Source: Trichoplax sp. H2 (lineage: Eukaryota > Placozoa > Uniplacotomia > Trichoplacea). Taken from it: a stretch of DNA of 64,000 bases. Location of the stretch: the NCBI GenBank assembly GCA_003344405.1, contig NOWV01000047.1, positions 310,001-374,000 on the forward strand, written 5' to 3'. Both the position numbers and the translations under genes were made by a program. The notes beneath the pieces are model-generated. The model searched no databases, was not told the origin of the DNA, and saw only the letters and a program-made list of their open reading frames with translations. This document shows positions 22,338-35,900 of this stretch, piece by piece; within the stretch, counting starts at the first letter, position 1, and the number at the start of each line of letters is the position of its first letter.

Positions 22338-24718
22338 ATGACTGTCAACTTAGAGGAATACTTTCGCACTACCTTCGAAGATAAACTGCTGGTGTAAGTA
22401 CTAAAGCGATCATTTCACACTGCCTCTTTTTGGCATAGTGGACTATTATAGTTCGACTTTCAGTAGAGAATAACAGTCTTATTGACCATATAGACGATTC
22501 AATTTGAAAATATTTATTCATAATAGTAAAATGCCTGAGCGCGAAGATGACCATCTTACACCAGCAACAAGACTATTGGAGAAAAGAAGGGAAATGTCTG
22601 AGGTTGAGCAGGCTCTGGCTGCTCAGAAAGAGGTTGATCAATTATATTTAGTAACCCATTTTGCCATTCAAATTGGTATATTCTCGACGAAATATTAAAT
22701 AAATGATGATTAAAATAATTAGGAATTTCAAATGAAAATGGAAAGTTTACAACAGCGAAGAGAGGAATTAGAGCGGAAGGAATACCAACTGAAAGAATCG
22801 CTTCTAAAATTTGACAAATTCTTAAAGGTTCTATTATGACAGCAAGTTAAATTGAGGAAATAGTGTGATGACATAGCATCAATTATTATTAATACAATTG
22901 GGTTTCGTTCTGTAGGAGAATGATTCTAAACGAACTAGAGCACTTAAAAAAGCACATGAAGAAAGAGATTTAATTAAGAGTAAGGATAAAGATATTATAA
23001 AGTAAGTAATGAAATTCCAATAAAAGGTATAAATCAATTGAATTTCAGGATTCCTAAATTTATTTCTTTTTCGATTTGCTATATCAGATTGATAGATGAA
23101 ACTCAAACCATGATCAAACAGAGAGACAAAATGCAAAAGAAATTACTGAAATATATCCTTTACTTATTTTTATCTTTAGTATTAAGTACACTTAGCATAT
23201 GAGCATTGCTTGTGGCAGTACCATTACAAACGATTCTTCCGGTGAAAGAATTATTACATTCTTACTAAATTTAGCTATTTTCTTTAACATTCTTTACACC
23301 AAGCTTATCAAGCTTATTTAGAAAAAGTTTTAGAGAAGACGGAAGAGGTATGCGAGTTATGATGTTATCGTCTTCGTTTTAAAATTCTCAACAATAAAGC
23401 GTATCAGCACGAATTAGTCACATTTTTGATGAAATGTTCAATAGTATAGAATTAACTTATTTAAATTAACTCTCAGTATAGTGAAATTCGAGAAATTACC
23501 GCCAGATTCGATACCTTGGTAGCGACTTATGATGTAAGTAGAATAATATAGCTTAACTAAAATTAATCATATTTATGATATTTATTTAAGCATCATTAAT
23601 ATTTGACTTGCTTTTGTAAAATTTTAAATTGGGTAATTTATTTCAAATCATAAAATTAGGACTTAATTGAACGAGAAAGAAAGAACCAAGAATCAACAGA
23701 GGTAGAAAAGGGTCGGCTTTTAAAGTATAAAGAGGTACATAGATATGTATTAAAAGATGAAATAGACATTTGTAGCGTAATCGATAATACGTGATTTTTA
23801 ATATGAAATTAACATCATGGTAGCTTTAATGTTTTCCTTATCTTTGAAATATAAAATAGGAGAAAAATAATGAAGTTATGTATTACAATAATAAGGTAAT
23901 GTATATATATCATTAACTACACTCTAAGTAACCGCCATTAAAAAATAATTCATCCTGTAATCTATGTGTTAATGGTTTATTTCTGATATCACTTAAAATA
24001 GCTTGCGAATCTGCAGACACAGTTAGAAAAAACTCAAAGTGAAGCGGCAAAGTGGTAAATTTTGATTACCTATGCTCGATTACTATCATTTTGGACTTTG
24101 TAGTACACAGCACCGTAACTTATTGATTTTTAATTTCACGTAATGGCAATTATAGGGAGTCACGATGGACTTTTATTAAAAATACCGCAGCTAAGAAGAC
24201 TCTTCTACTTGGCAGGGTTAAAATGTAATTGATAAATATATTATACATAACCAAACAATTGTAACTTTCGCAAATAATTGATGACATTTGACGATATCTG
24301 TTTCACTGATGTATCCAGCTTTCTAATACCTATATCATCAACTATTATATTTTAAATACAGGGCAACTCACAATTTGTATACCTTGGTCAACAAACACTT
24401 AAAGCAGACACCTTTACCTCTTGATCAAACAGTTCTACAATTAGACAAGGTAGCTTAATTATAGAATATTTCTGATAAATTTTGGCCTAAAACTAAATTT
24501 ATAATATTTTACGCTGAATTTAGTTAGAAGGTATAATTGTTTATGTAAATAGTAGTCCCCTATAAATATTTCTCTCATCTGATCATTAGATTCAACTGTT
24601 CATAATGGACTTGACGCAAATTACTCAAGATATTAAACGCTCGGAACAGTTAGCGGCATCTATTGCCGCTAAACAACAGCAGCAACAATTACAAATGCTA
24701 TTAGATAAACAAGCATAG
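22338..24718 (+). CDS. CFAP73: Cilia- and flagella-associated protein 73 (CCDC42 family)
   Basis: Thirteen exons: 22338-22393, 22527-22632, 22723-22827, 22916-23001, 23088-23152, 23298-23347, 23477-23533, 23660-23734, 23860-23895, 24002-24054, 24156-24224, 24362-24449, 24590-24718. Phases agree throughout and give 324 residues (human CFAP73 308, CCDC42 316). Matches include the N-terminal LEEYF, RLLEKRREM, QALAAQKE, LLKFDKFL, ITARFDTL, WESRW, NTAAKKTLLLGR and LFIMDLTQI. Nearly the whole protein is predicted coiled coil. In Chlamydomonas the homologue (FAP73) belongs to the MIA complex, which regulates inner-arm dynein f; a role in ciliary gliding would fit a placozoan. The resemblance is somewhat closer to CFAP73 than to CCDC42. 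The intron 23153-23297 is not GT-AG (see separate entry). Confidence 0.93.
23153..23297 (+). other. U12-type AT-AC intron in CFAP73
   Basis: The intron begins ATATCCTTTA, an exact match to the minor-spliceosome 5' splice-site consensus, and ends TTTAC. The stretch TTCTTTAAC (23280-23288) is a near-consensus U12 branch site about ten bases before the end. Only this AT-AC choice keeps the frame: it gives KLLKYQAYQAYLEKVLEKTEE across the junction, matching family spacing. No in-frame GT-AG alternative was found. Confidence 0.9.
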
Positions 24719-27316
24719 CGGTTTAACTCTATTTTGTGTAGTTAGAAAAGAAGGGAAGAGTATATTTTCCTAAGTTGCATTAAATGAAAGCCCTTTGGTT
24801 AGCAAACATGATCAATATCGCTATATCTCGTATAATGATGAGCCTTTATAAATGAGACTGTGATACTATAATAGGAGATTTAGTCTCATATAATGATCAT
24901 ACTGTACAAAGTAATGATATAAACTTACGAATGATCTGAATTGTTACACTTGATGAATTTGATAATATAATCTGAGCAAAACTATCCTTTATAATTTGAT
25001 AGGATTTTGCAACTTACGTTTTAATTACACGCCTTCACACTTAGATAATGGCAGACCTCGTAGTACTTAAAGTCTTTCAAATTAAATTCAAAAAATCTTT
25101 TATTGATACTCAACTAAGATTGTAAATATACATTTAAGCATACTATATTAAAGGAAAAATAACTTTTATTTGCAATTTATGGTATTTATTGTAGTAATTA
25201 GGATATTATGGCATTATTAAGATTACGCAATATGTATAATGTGATGTAATCGGAATTTTTATTCACTTTGATTATTTGAATACAATGTTTCTGCAACAAA
25301 GCCAATTAAGCAATTGAATTTTACTTAGCTACATATACTTTCATTCTATGAGATTTAAGCATAGAAAATCTGCAAAATAAACTAAAGCATATACGGATAC
25401 CCTATCTGGAAACAATGCATTGCGATACGGAATGGAAATCATTTCATAAAATAGTACTACTTTTAAATCAAGTAAAACCTAAGCCCAACCCTATTCGATA
25501 AAAAAACGGTTTGAGAGTAGTATTTGTCACTAAAATTATTTTACAGCCATGTTAATTATTTCAGGTATAGTAAATGCAACTTAAAAATTTTATTTGAACG
25601 CATTTCTGACAGTTTTAAGATTGTGATAAGCACGTTTGCGATTGTATCGTATCATACCATTAATCGGAATAACAATTTGAGGTCTGCGTCATTACTAAAA
25701 ATTTCGCAAGTTTATCGCAAATCGACAGCAGGATGCGTTATCGTGATATTTATGTAAGAGAATACTTAAGGTAATTCAGTAAAAGAGAGAGAAAATATTA
25801 ATGCCTATAAAGAATAAAATTAACAATAAAGAATATTTGGATAGTTACAATTTACTTATTTAATAGATAGCCAATAGTACCCAAAATGATAATATTGGAT
25901 ATAGGTCAGCCCTAAGTTACTAGTCTGGATCAAAAATGGACTCAATTCATAGAGCAGTTGCTGAATTTGTACGATAGATTAACTGGTCATTTTTACTTAC
26001 CCTGATAAGGAAACTCTATCTAAGATGTTGTAATAACATGGCAGTGATTGAAAAGTAAGTAAAAATGATTTAAAGGGTTCTTCTAAGCATAGATGTCGAT
26101 ACATAAAACATTTAATCTAAATTCTTATTAAGATCTAGATTACCTATGGAGCTGGCCGCTGTATAACCATATTGAACGAGATAGCTCATGCATAGAAGTC
26201 ATAAACATATTATTTAAGAGTGCAGCAATGCACTTCATCAAACTATAGTAAATATGTATCAGAGTTAAACCTATCTACTATCAAGATGGTGCAATAAAGA
26301 GATTTGAGCCGATGTTGCTATTTGATTGTATATGCATAACAGCCGAGCAAGGACTGTAATTGTAACTAAATATATTTATCAATCGGTCTAAGATTTCAAA
26401 TGAAATACCGAATTTTCGCCTACTAGTTGATATAGCTATGTTAAGCACAATGATAAAAAAAACATTTCTAGGTATTTGTCTAAAATTAAACTATGTGTTG
26501 TCGAAATTAATTTCTGTGCTATTATATGTGTAAATATGGACTGGTATGTGATATAAAAATAAACTGATCGCTGATAACTTTAATAATTTAAGTACCTATG
26601 TCTCATATTGGCTATTCACTGCTGGTACTAGATACTGAATGGCGTATTACCTACATTTAGAAGATGTAATCGTCAAAGATAAAAATACATCCATATTACA
26701 TCAGTATTGATCAAGGCAATTTATAAAAATGACAAGATAGTGATTGATTACTGTGTAGTATAATTATACAAGTAATACAAATTTAGAAGGATTATACGCT
26801 GAAAATTTAAAATTCGTAAAGATTTATGCGTCATAATCGATAATCTGCTATACATGATTTCAGATTAATGACGAAAATAAGTGTAGTGACTCTGAAAGAT
26901 AGTATTAATAAATTTATGTTATTAATTGAAGTCTGAAGACTGGATATATATAATCGGAAAACTTTAAGAATTATCAGTTTAATATTTTCTAATTTTTCGA
27001 ACAAAATTATTCATTTCTGATTTGCGAAAGTGAAAAATTTCACGTCTAAATTTCAAGAAGATTATCAGGAGAAGGTTAATATAATATTCAATTGTATTAG
27101 AACTTAAGATTTTATGCTTAGAATTATTCAATATTTGCAAATTGATTTTGAAGAACTCGACACTAAAAATACTTGATTTTACTAAAGACATATAGGATAG
27201 CAATCAATTTCTAAATTCATAAATCAAACTTGAATCTACAGTACAAGAACAAGCATTAATATTGAGTATTGATTGGCATTGCTTATTCTAGAACATCAAG
27301 ATATCCAATTTAAGCC
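24719..27316. other. Gene-poor AT-rich spacer
   Basis: 2.6 kb without a recognisable gene. Short open frames are frequent but low-complexity in composition. A stretch near 25940 reads MDSIHRAVAEFVR before a stop and may be a coding relic. Confidence 0.3.
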
Positions 27317-28879
27317 ATGGAACAATTAAGTCTTCAATCAGTTACTCACAGAAACCAAAGATCGCAAGGAGATCAAATCATTCCTTTTGATCAGTTAAAC
27401 CCTACAGAGTGTACCATAGATCGGCCTTGCGATAATTTTAAGCCTACTGTTGCCAAAATAATTCGTCAATTTTATCATAGAATAGTTCGCAAAGTACCGC
27501 TTCAAATTTTCACAACGATTATCACCAATTCTGGTATGATGGAGGAGGAGGACAAAGATCAAGGCATAAATATGTGTGAATTTATTAAGAAATTATCAAA
27601 AGATGTGCGAATATTTACCAAGTTCTGCATAGAATTATATAATTACCCCGATTCCTCCGAATATATTAAAGAACTAGCCGTAACACCAGCATCTAAAGCA
27701 AGGCTAACACATATATTCGTAGGTACGGAATGGAGATTATCATATTTTAATTGTACAAAATGTTTAATTCAGGTTGCACATAAATATTAGTTATTAGATT
27801 TAGCAGCATTTGCTAAAATCATATTTTTAGGATATTTAATTAATTAAATGGTAAATTTTGATTCGCATTATATTAACGGAGAATCGACAAGCACTGTACG
27901 CTGTAACGTTATTACTCAGGGCTAATAACTTAGGGGGCATTAGTTTTGTATTAGTTGACTCGAGAAATTTACTGCGATAAATTAGGTGAAAATTTCAGCT
28001 GGTCTTTCATTGATGAACTTATTTACATTATACTTCAATCCGTGTAACTGTATATTGACTTTAAACTTTACTCTTATGGATATTTCTCTTTAATAGCAGG
28101 TGACTTTGCATACCAGAAAGCCTTAAATAATAACAGACATGACATAACTAAAGTATGCCTAAGCTCGAACATCAATATCATGTATGTTAGTGAAGAATTA
28201 AGAAGTAAAAATACTATTAATGAAGCTGACTATCGATTGATATTACACCAGCAGAAGCAATCAGAGTGAGTGGGATAATAATATGGATAATCTTACTTAT
28301 ACGATCAATATAACGTTGCAAATGACAATTTTATCAATACATTATCATTTTTTATCGTTTTGCGTAAATAACTTATACTTTTTAACTAGAGAATTATAAC
28401 ATTTTATGATGATAGGCAAATACAATATCTGTTGTGCTTGCTATCCACTCGTAACAGTGAAGCTATTCAAAGATTCTTGAAAATTTGGGAGGTATGGGAT
28501 GAGAAATTGTCACAAACTATAAAAAGACAAGCTTGGAATATGGTCATAAGTTAGTATGATGTTTTGAAATCAAAATTGAATAGAAAAATGTAACTTTAAA
28601 ATTGTTCTACCATGGAAATTAATGTAACTAATTCATATTGCTTCAATTTCTAATTTATGATTTGCTATCGGCGATTTTATACACGTACCTTGGATGATAC
28701 GATTAATATGAAGATATGGATAAGAAACAAGTCAAGAAATTATCTAGCGGTCAGATAGAGCAGAGCGTCTGGCAAAAATTTTATTCAAGGATAAATTAAT
28801 TAATTATGACTGTTACGTACAATTGGTCAAAAATATGAAATTGAACCATAACTGTAAGGATTGGTTAGTCAATAAGTAA
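27317..28879 (+). CDS. CARD/death-fold adaptor-like protein
   Basis: A likely four-exon gene: 27317-27722, 28100-28265, 28416-28491 and 28748-28879, phases compatible, about 259 residues. The first exon encodes a helical module (IIRQFYHRIVRKVP, IFTTIITNSGMMEEED, IKKLSKDVRIFTKFCIELY) with death-fold spacing. The second and third exons give a CARD-like unit (ALNNNRHDITKVCLS, INIMYVSEELRSKNTINEAD, QYLLCLLSTRNSEAIQRFL), with the intron inside the domain. The last exon looks like the second half of another CARD (RSDRAERLAKILFKDKLINY). No kinase, caspase or NACHT domain is present in the window, so an adaptor role in apoptosis or innate signalling is a guess. An alternative end is possible: reading through the donor at 28492 stops at about 28555. 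The domain call rests on pattern, not on a profile search. Confidence 0.5.
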
Positions 28880-30700
28880 TTTTTAAAGCTTACTATGAGC
28901 CAAGATAGAGTAAATTAATTATCTACAGTTGCCATTAATTGTCACATAGATTATTTGAAATTCTAAGGCAAGATAGGGTGAGGTGCAAAGATCAGGACCA
29001 TCATCAATTTCTAACTATCGCCAGATCCAACGGATTTAACTTTAAAATGTACATTGAATACCTTCACATTCGTCTATGCAGCTGTTTCTGTGCTATGCTA
29101 TTGTACTCATTGAGGACAAACTATCGTCTATTTAAAAATAAGACTTTGTTAACTACACAACTAATATTTAGTAACCAATGCGATATATAAAATAATTATA
29201 CCTAATGCTAAATATGTAACTCAACAATCATCTTATTGGCTTACTAGTTAAAAATAATACATTGTTGACTAGAGAAATACTATTTAGTAACCGATGTAGT
29301 CCTTTATTAATTAAAGTAATTAAGCCTTAAGCTCTTGGCTTACTACTTCTATGCCATATCCATGTATTTATTACGAACTGATCATTTTTTCATATCAATT
29401 TAAATGTTTAATTCATCGGCAAATATAATATTATTACATTGTAAATACTATTTATCGAGAATAAAACAATCTAATATAGAGTAATACCATCTTCTTCTAT
29501 AAGATTATGTGACTACTGTATTATTTCAAAATGAATTTTGCTAGTACTGAGCCTATCTGTCTTGTTTTTGCTAAAAATTAAGGTGTGGAATTTATTCGTT
29601 ACAGTGATGACGATTTGGAAATATTGTCTAAATTTAAGAATAAAAAGAATTCAATTTTATTTATCATGTAATAAATGTAGCATAAATCAGGAACAACTAT
29701 AACTCTTTCCTATCTGAGATAGAGCAATGCGATTAATCAACAGTACTTCATTTGTAGGAAAGTAAGAAGATCATTTTAGGAATGGAAAATGGACTTTTGA
29801 TGAAATGATAGTAGCGTTAGAGAATGGATTTATTGAGAATTAGTTTGTGAAGGAATGAGAAGTATTTCAATAAATTTTTACAGAAATGCTAGTTGATAAT
29901 TTATTGATTGCACGATCATATTCCAGTGTTTACCGGTAAGTAAACGAATATTTAGTATCAAAAAGCAATGGAAATAATGAGCATAGGATTTCGACCAATC
30001 ATTGATGCAACGATGCTTCCTAATGAATATTTAATATGAGAAAAGCAAAGCGAATGACAAGTATTTGGATCAATCTTTGCAAAAAATGCTAATTAAGTTA
30101 ATGATTATAACATCTTATTGTAGTATTCATCTGTAAAACAGAGGATAAGAATAATTAAAGACCGGTAATATTCTGTGACAATGATGCAATAATATTCCCT
30201 AATGAATGTTAAGGCCTTTGGTTAGAGTTTGCAAAGGTACAAAATTCTTTCCTCGAGTGCCCATTAAACCCGAGTGCAATCACCTCAGCGTTAATTGTAA
30301 ATGCGCAGTATTTTATTTAACGTGATGAAGAGGAAAAGTGCCTTAGATTAAACAAGAAAATTTGCCGTCGTATATTATATAAAATGTAAAAAGAATGGCC
30401 GTTAACGGCCAGTTTTCAACATCGTCTAAACAAAATAATTATGGTAGGTAAATGTAATAAAATTTTCAATGTGTAGAAGTATCAGTATACTGTAGGCTAG
30501 CCAATCATAATCCAAAATCAATAAAGTTCTATAATATCATAAAAATGGAGGATGAAATTGAGGGAAATGATACAGTATGATTTAGAATGGACCTCTTAAG
30601 GAGAAAATTGAAGATCGTACAGTGCGGATAAACAGAGTAAGTAATTCTAATCAGTCATGTAGACGGCAGCAATTGATGAACTGAGAAGAAAACAATTTAT
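28880..30700. other. Degraded or non-coding region
   Basis: A pair of diverged direct repeats near 29130-29310 (shared TTTAGTAACC core) and another near 30000-30220 (GATGCAA...CCTAATGAAT) are visible. Short coding-like pieces, for example VEFIRYSDDDLEILSKF near 29584, are interrupted by stops. No intact gene is supported. Confidence 0.35.
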
Positions 30701-30709
30701 ACATCACTA

Positions 30710-30844
30710 GTAGAGAATAATAAATTGGTATAGGAGTTGTACAACATTAATAAACTGAGTAATCTGTCAATCGAACAGCAAGTAAATGAGGTGGCTATTT
30801 TGAACCATGAAGAATTCAATGAATGCTTCTTCAGTAACGGGTAA
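30710..30844 (+). pseudogene. Coding relic with in-frame stop
   Basis: The frame reads VENNKLV, a TAG at 30731-30733, then LSNLSIEQQVNEVAILNHEE and onward to a stop at 30842. The composition is protein-like, but the stop breaks it and no splice site obviously removes it. It may be an exon fragment of a decayed gene. No family is recognised. Confidence 0.25.
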
Positions 30845-32051
30845 TAAATCATCAGAAAATGCAATGAATGTTAATATTCATTAAAATCTTGTGTCAGATG
30901 CACCAAAAGGTTTGACGAAAGCGACAAAAATTCAGTTATGTAATAAAGGAGGCGGTCATTAAAGATTGAATACGCTCAATCTTTAACGTAGGCAAAGTTA
31001 AAAGTGATCAACAAATGAAATTTGTAATCGGCTTCATTTTCTGTGAGGTAAAACGAAACAGCGGTTAACTCGTTAGGCAATTCTAAATGGCTTGAGCTTT
31101 AAGCATCATGTAAATCATTTTACAACATGTCATGCAACATGATAGCATGAAATCATTTCCTAAGGTAACGAAATTTATTTCAGCATTTGCAGAGTTTAAA
31201 TGTTTAATAATCAAACAAGGTCGGTTGGTCTTTTTACATGCATGGAATGTTTTGAGCTGTAGAGGCCGATCTTCGGCTTGTTATGACTCAGCAGGATTTC
31301 TACTATGCAGGGATAATAAATAAACTTTGACAGTCTGCACAATGGTTGGTCTATCAAATGAGCTAATTCTATGTAAGATTGACATCCATTTATATCTATC
31401 AGTCATCAACGCCAATGGTAAAACATTCCATTCTCTATTTTACACCTAAATCCTCGTGTCGAGGATTACGCCATCGCATCTTGCAAAAGCATGCTGAAAT
31501 TTTTGTTATGTTGAGATTCGAAAATAATATCCAATGATCCATATTCAAAGGAAATAGAACTCCCTATTCTTCGGAGTCCGAATAATAGAGAGTCTTAAGG
31601 AAATGGGCTAATGAATAATTTCATATCTCTGAAGAAATAAAATCTTGACGTTATAGATTCCTTTTATGGTGAATTCATAATCGATTGGTGAACATTCTAT
31701 CATATAATATTGTCCAAAACGTATGAATTTAATTTCATGCGTCAGCAAACCAAATCAGTACTGAGGGACTAAATGATATTCGACAACTAAATTGAATAAA
31801 TATAAAATCATGGATTTGTCTTCCCATAGCTTATTTCCACTTCTTCTTCAGTGTTGTAGAAAGCAGCCACATGAAAGACAATGATTCCTACTGCCAAGCT
31901 GCGTAATAAATAGCTCATTTTCAGATAGCAATAGCAGATTAATCAGAATTGATGATTAGGCTTTCTCATGACTCTACTCTATTTTAAGTATGTTACATCA
32001 AACTAAAGGACTAATTGAAAATGGTCTAGACCATCATTTCTTAAATAATTT
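30845..32051. other. Intergenic, nothing recognised
   Basis: AT-rich. Short inverted repeats such as AAAGATTGAATACGCTCAATCTTT at about 30961-30984 are present. No exon could be supported. Confidence 0.3.
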
Positions 32052-32940
32052 AGAACCGGAATCCAGCAAGCCAATCGCTCACTGTCTGAGATCTCATCAT
32101 GGCTAATCCAAACTTTTAGCTGCAATAGGATATCATTAAGCACTATTTCGTGACACTGTACCTTAGGAACTACTATATTGGTATAGTGATTAAAACAAGA
32201 TCAAATACTGGATAACTACTATAAGTATAGTTATAAAATTTCATCATTTATCAAACTGACATTAGTGGCTTAGGCTAATAGTGAGTAGGAGCAATTTGGA
32301 CTCTTTTTTTAAACTACAAAACGAAGGAGTCTTTTGAAAGGACTATTTTATGATATTGTACCTTAGTAACTACTATAAATTTATTAGTATAGCGATTAAA
32401 ATAACATCAAATGCTGGATAACTATTATAAGCATAATTAATCAATTATCCAACTGACATTAGTAGCTTAGGCTACAAGTGAGTAGGAGCAATCTGAACTT
32501 TTTAAGAGAGCAATTAATTAATTATTAGGGAAGCTGGTAAGTGATTTAGTTGAAGGATAGTTTTACGTAGATTGGGTACATTGGGAACTGGAATCAAACA
32601 TGACAATCGTTCACCGTTTTTATATCTCATCACTGTTAATCTAAACTTTTAGTTGCAATAGGAGGATCATTAAAGAGACTATTTCGTGATATTGTACCTT
32701 AGTAACTACTATGCATTTATTTGTACAGTGATTAAAACAACATCAAATACTGGATGACTATTATGAGCATAATTAATTAATCACTTATTATCAAACTGAC
32801 AAAATCGGCTTGGACTGCAAACGAGTAGCGACAATTTGGACTCTTTAGTAAGTAAATTAAGAGAGCATTTATTAGCGAAGCTGGAAAGTAGCTTGATTGA
32901 AGGATAGTTTCAAGCAGATTGTATACGTTGATGATGGATC
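32052..32940. repeat. Imperfect tandem copies of the clathrin-like promoter and first exon
   Basis: Three diverged copies start near 32052, 32334 (5'-truncated) and 32585. All share TGTACCTTAG.AACTACTAT, TCAAACTGACA and GAGTAG..(G)CAAT. The head of copies 1 and 3 (GGAATC...CAATCG.TCAC, then ATCTCATC) resembles exon 1 of the clathrin-like gene (GGATCAAATAGCACCATTCA then ATATCTCC). The end of copy 3 runs directly into that exon. The simplest reading is tandem duplication of a unit spanning promoter plus exon 1, with decay of the upstream exon copies. Confidence 0.7.
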
Positions 32941-35900
32941 AAATAGCACCATTCAAGACTAAATTATATCTCCAGGTAAATGTAACAGGATAATACCCTA
33001 CAAGGCAGAATAATACCTATTGGTCATTTTGTGATATTTTTTCTATATGGATTATACGTGATTAACACGACGATTGCTTCGCTATCGATTGATCATTTTG
33101 CATATCTAATTTTGATATCATAGCTAAAGGATCAGGGAATACTTGCAAAAGATGTTGGATTTAACGCATTAACTATACCATCGGATAGGTTTATATGTGC
33201 TCGTCAGCAAACGGAACCTAATCAATCGCAGTTTATTGTCCTTGATTTAGCTTCACCAATGCAAAAAATTCCATTAATTTGTCCTACATTGACTGAGTCC
33301 GCTATTATGAATCCGGTGATTAAAGTCATTGCAATTAAAGGTAAAATGACAGAGCTACGTTGAAATTGTTTCCCTTTATCCATAACAATAACAAACGATA
33401 CATCTTTTAAGCCGACTATTTTCTAGATTTTAGTCAAAAATTCACCTTAAACGATATATCTCCTAGTCTAATATTACGGTGCATATACATCACTTACCTT
33501 GAGAATGGTTGTCTTTCTTTATTTTAGCTGTCAGGTACTCTATATTAATAGATCTTTCAAGTTGATTCTATTTATTTGCATGTCTTTAACTTAATAGCTT
33601 TTATTCAATAGGATTTTTATTTCCATTCTATGACATTAAATGCGATTTTTTAAGCTATTTGTCAAATTATTTTATACAAGATTATTCTTCAGCTTAGCGG
33701 CAATGCTAACACCTAGAGAAATAGACCATAAAAACAAACATTTAATGAACTTAAATACTTGGCACAGATCTTTCTGAGTAGGTTATGATTAAAATTTTCA
33801 TCTGCTCCCATTTTGTAGATGGTCAAAAGCTTCAAACATTTGATTTAGAAATGAAAATTTGTTTGAAAACGATTTTCCTCCAGGAATATACGACATTCTG
33901 GAAGTGGATTTCTGTTAATGTTATAGCCTTAGTCACTCAAACAAAAGTATATCACTGGTCTATGGAAGGTAAAGTACTGTAGTAGCAAAATCGGGAATTA
34001 ACAAGCCTATTTCTCGATTGCCATCTGCAAATTTTAAACGAAAAAGTAGCGAATAAAAATATTTTACTTCGATTTGCTGCTTTTGATACAAAACTTGATT
34101 TTATACGCATTTTAATACAATCTATAACATGAAAGAAAAGGATAAATCGACTACTGCCGCATATTTTATGACATGATTGAACTCCATCCATACTACTATT
34201 ATAGCAATTTAAGTAAATTATCCTTTAGAGATGGCGGCCTAAAATCTTCTATCTCATCAATCATTGCTGTAATTTAAACGATATTCAGGGAATACCCAAC
34301 TGAATGAAATCCATGCTAGGCATCAAGCCTTAAACGGTTACCAAATCATTAATTATCACGTCGATCATACTAAAAAGTGGTCATTATTGATTGGTATTAG
34401 AGTGCAAGTGAGTTAACTACTCGCTTTTTCTACATTTTAAGTCATTATTGAAACCATGAACGCTATTTTGACATCATGTATTAACGTATGGAGAACTTGA
34501 TTGAACTTAAGTTATTTTTCGGTGCTATTAGAATCATCGAGTTCTTGGTGTTCTACAACTTTACAATACCGAAACGAAAATAAGTCAATTAATTGAAGGA
34601 CATGTAGCAGCTTTTGCTTCCGTAAAACTGGGGGATAATTATGAACCTTCGAATCTATTAATCATTGGTACTCGTCGTCTCAAAGGTGGAACGGTAATAA
34701 AAGATTACGAAAACGAACTAGATTTTAAAAGATTATAACTGCATTTATATACGCTTAGCCATCTCTATTTTTCATAAAATGTCATCAATCAATTCTAATT
34801 ACCATGATAGCTACGCATTTTGGAGATTGGAGATCCACCTCTTAACAATGAACCATTCCAGGAACAGACATTGGAACTACTTTTTCCTTCAGAAATTCAA
34901 AATGACTTTCCCGTCTGTCTTCAGGTCAGTTTTATGGGATTAGTTTAGTGCAATTGGAAAGTTGCTGCAGTGATCATGCTTCCCAAGAATATTTTGATAT
35001 TGTTCTTTACTAATTTTTATCAACATGCGGAAAGAAGCTTAGGGACTGGAGAAACAAAATGATATTTCTATTTTCTTCTTCAGATAAACGAAAAACATGG
35101 TCTAATATATCTAATTACTAAATATAGTTATCTCCATGTGTGCACTATTGAATCTATGCAGTGTATTTATATGGGTAAGTTAAGCAACGCAAATACCTTT
35201 GCTGCAACATTAGATACATCATCTCATGGCATTTTAAGTGTCGACGATAATGGGCAGGTAAAATTGGCTAGATGATTTCTTGAGTGCCTTGCTTACTTGA
35301 GAATGATTTTAACTAACTTGGGTGTAAACTTAATTATTTTTTTTCATTCCTTTTCAATACTGATTCTATATCAGGTTTTTTCCACCAGCATGAATACAGA
35401 AAATATCGTGCCCTACATTATCAATACCCTCCAAAATAAGGCCCTGGCCAGAAAGGTGGCACTCCGTTGCAATTTAAGTGGTGCTGAAGATCTTTTTATC
35501 GAGGAATTTAATCAACTATTTGACAGTGGTGAATATGTAGCAGCTGCAAAGATTGCAGTCTCAGCGCCAAAGGTTGGCTTTCTAATTATCTATAATTTTA
35601 ACGTTTAGAAACTATGTATGCGAACAAGTATCAAGTTGATGAGAATTTTGACAGATGTTAATAATTTACTGTTTTATAGCGCTCTCCAGTTCTTCATCAA
35701 TGCTGGAGTATTCTTTACATTCTTACTATTCTTGCTGATATAAGTAGAAAGTATAGTTATAGTATATAGTATATCATCTATAATATAGTATACGTACTGT
35801 GAGTATCGAATTGACGAGAATTTTGACAGATATTAGTTTAACTATTTTGTAGTGCTCTCTAGTTCTTCATCGTTGCTAGAGTATTCTTCAAGTTCTTACT

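Noticed and set aside
33952-34191. 79-codon minus-strand frame
   Set aside because: Lies over intron and exon sequence of the clathrin-like gene, with no splice context or family match.
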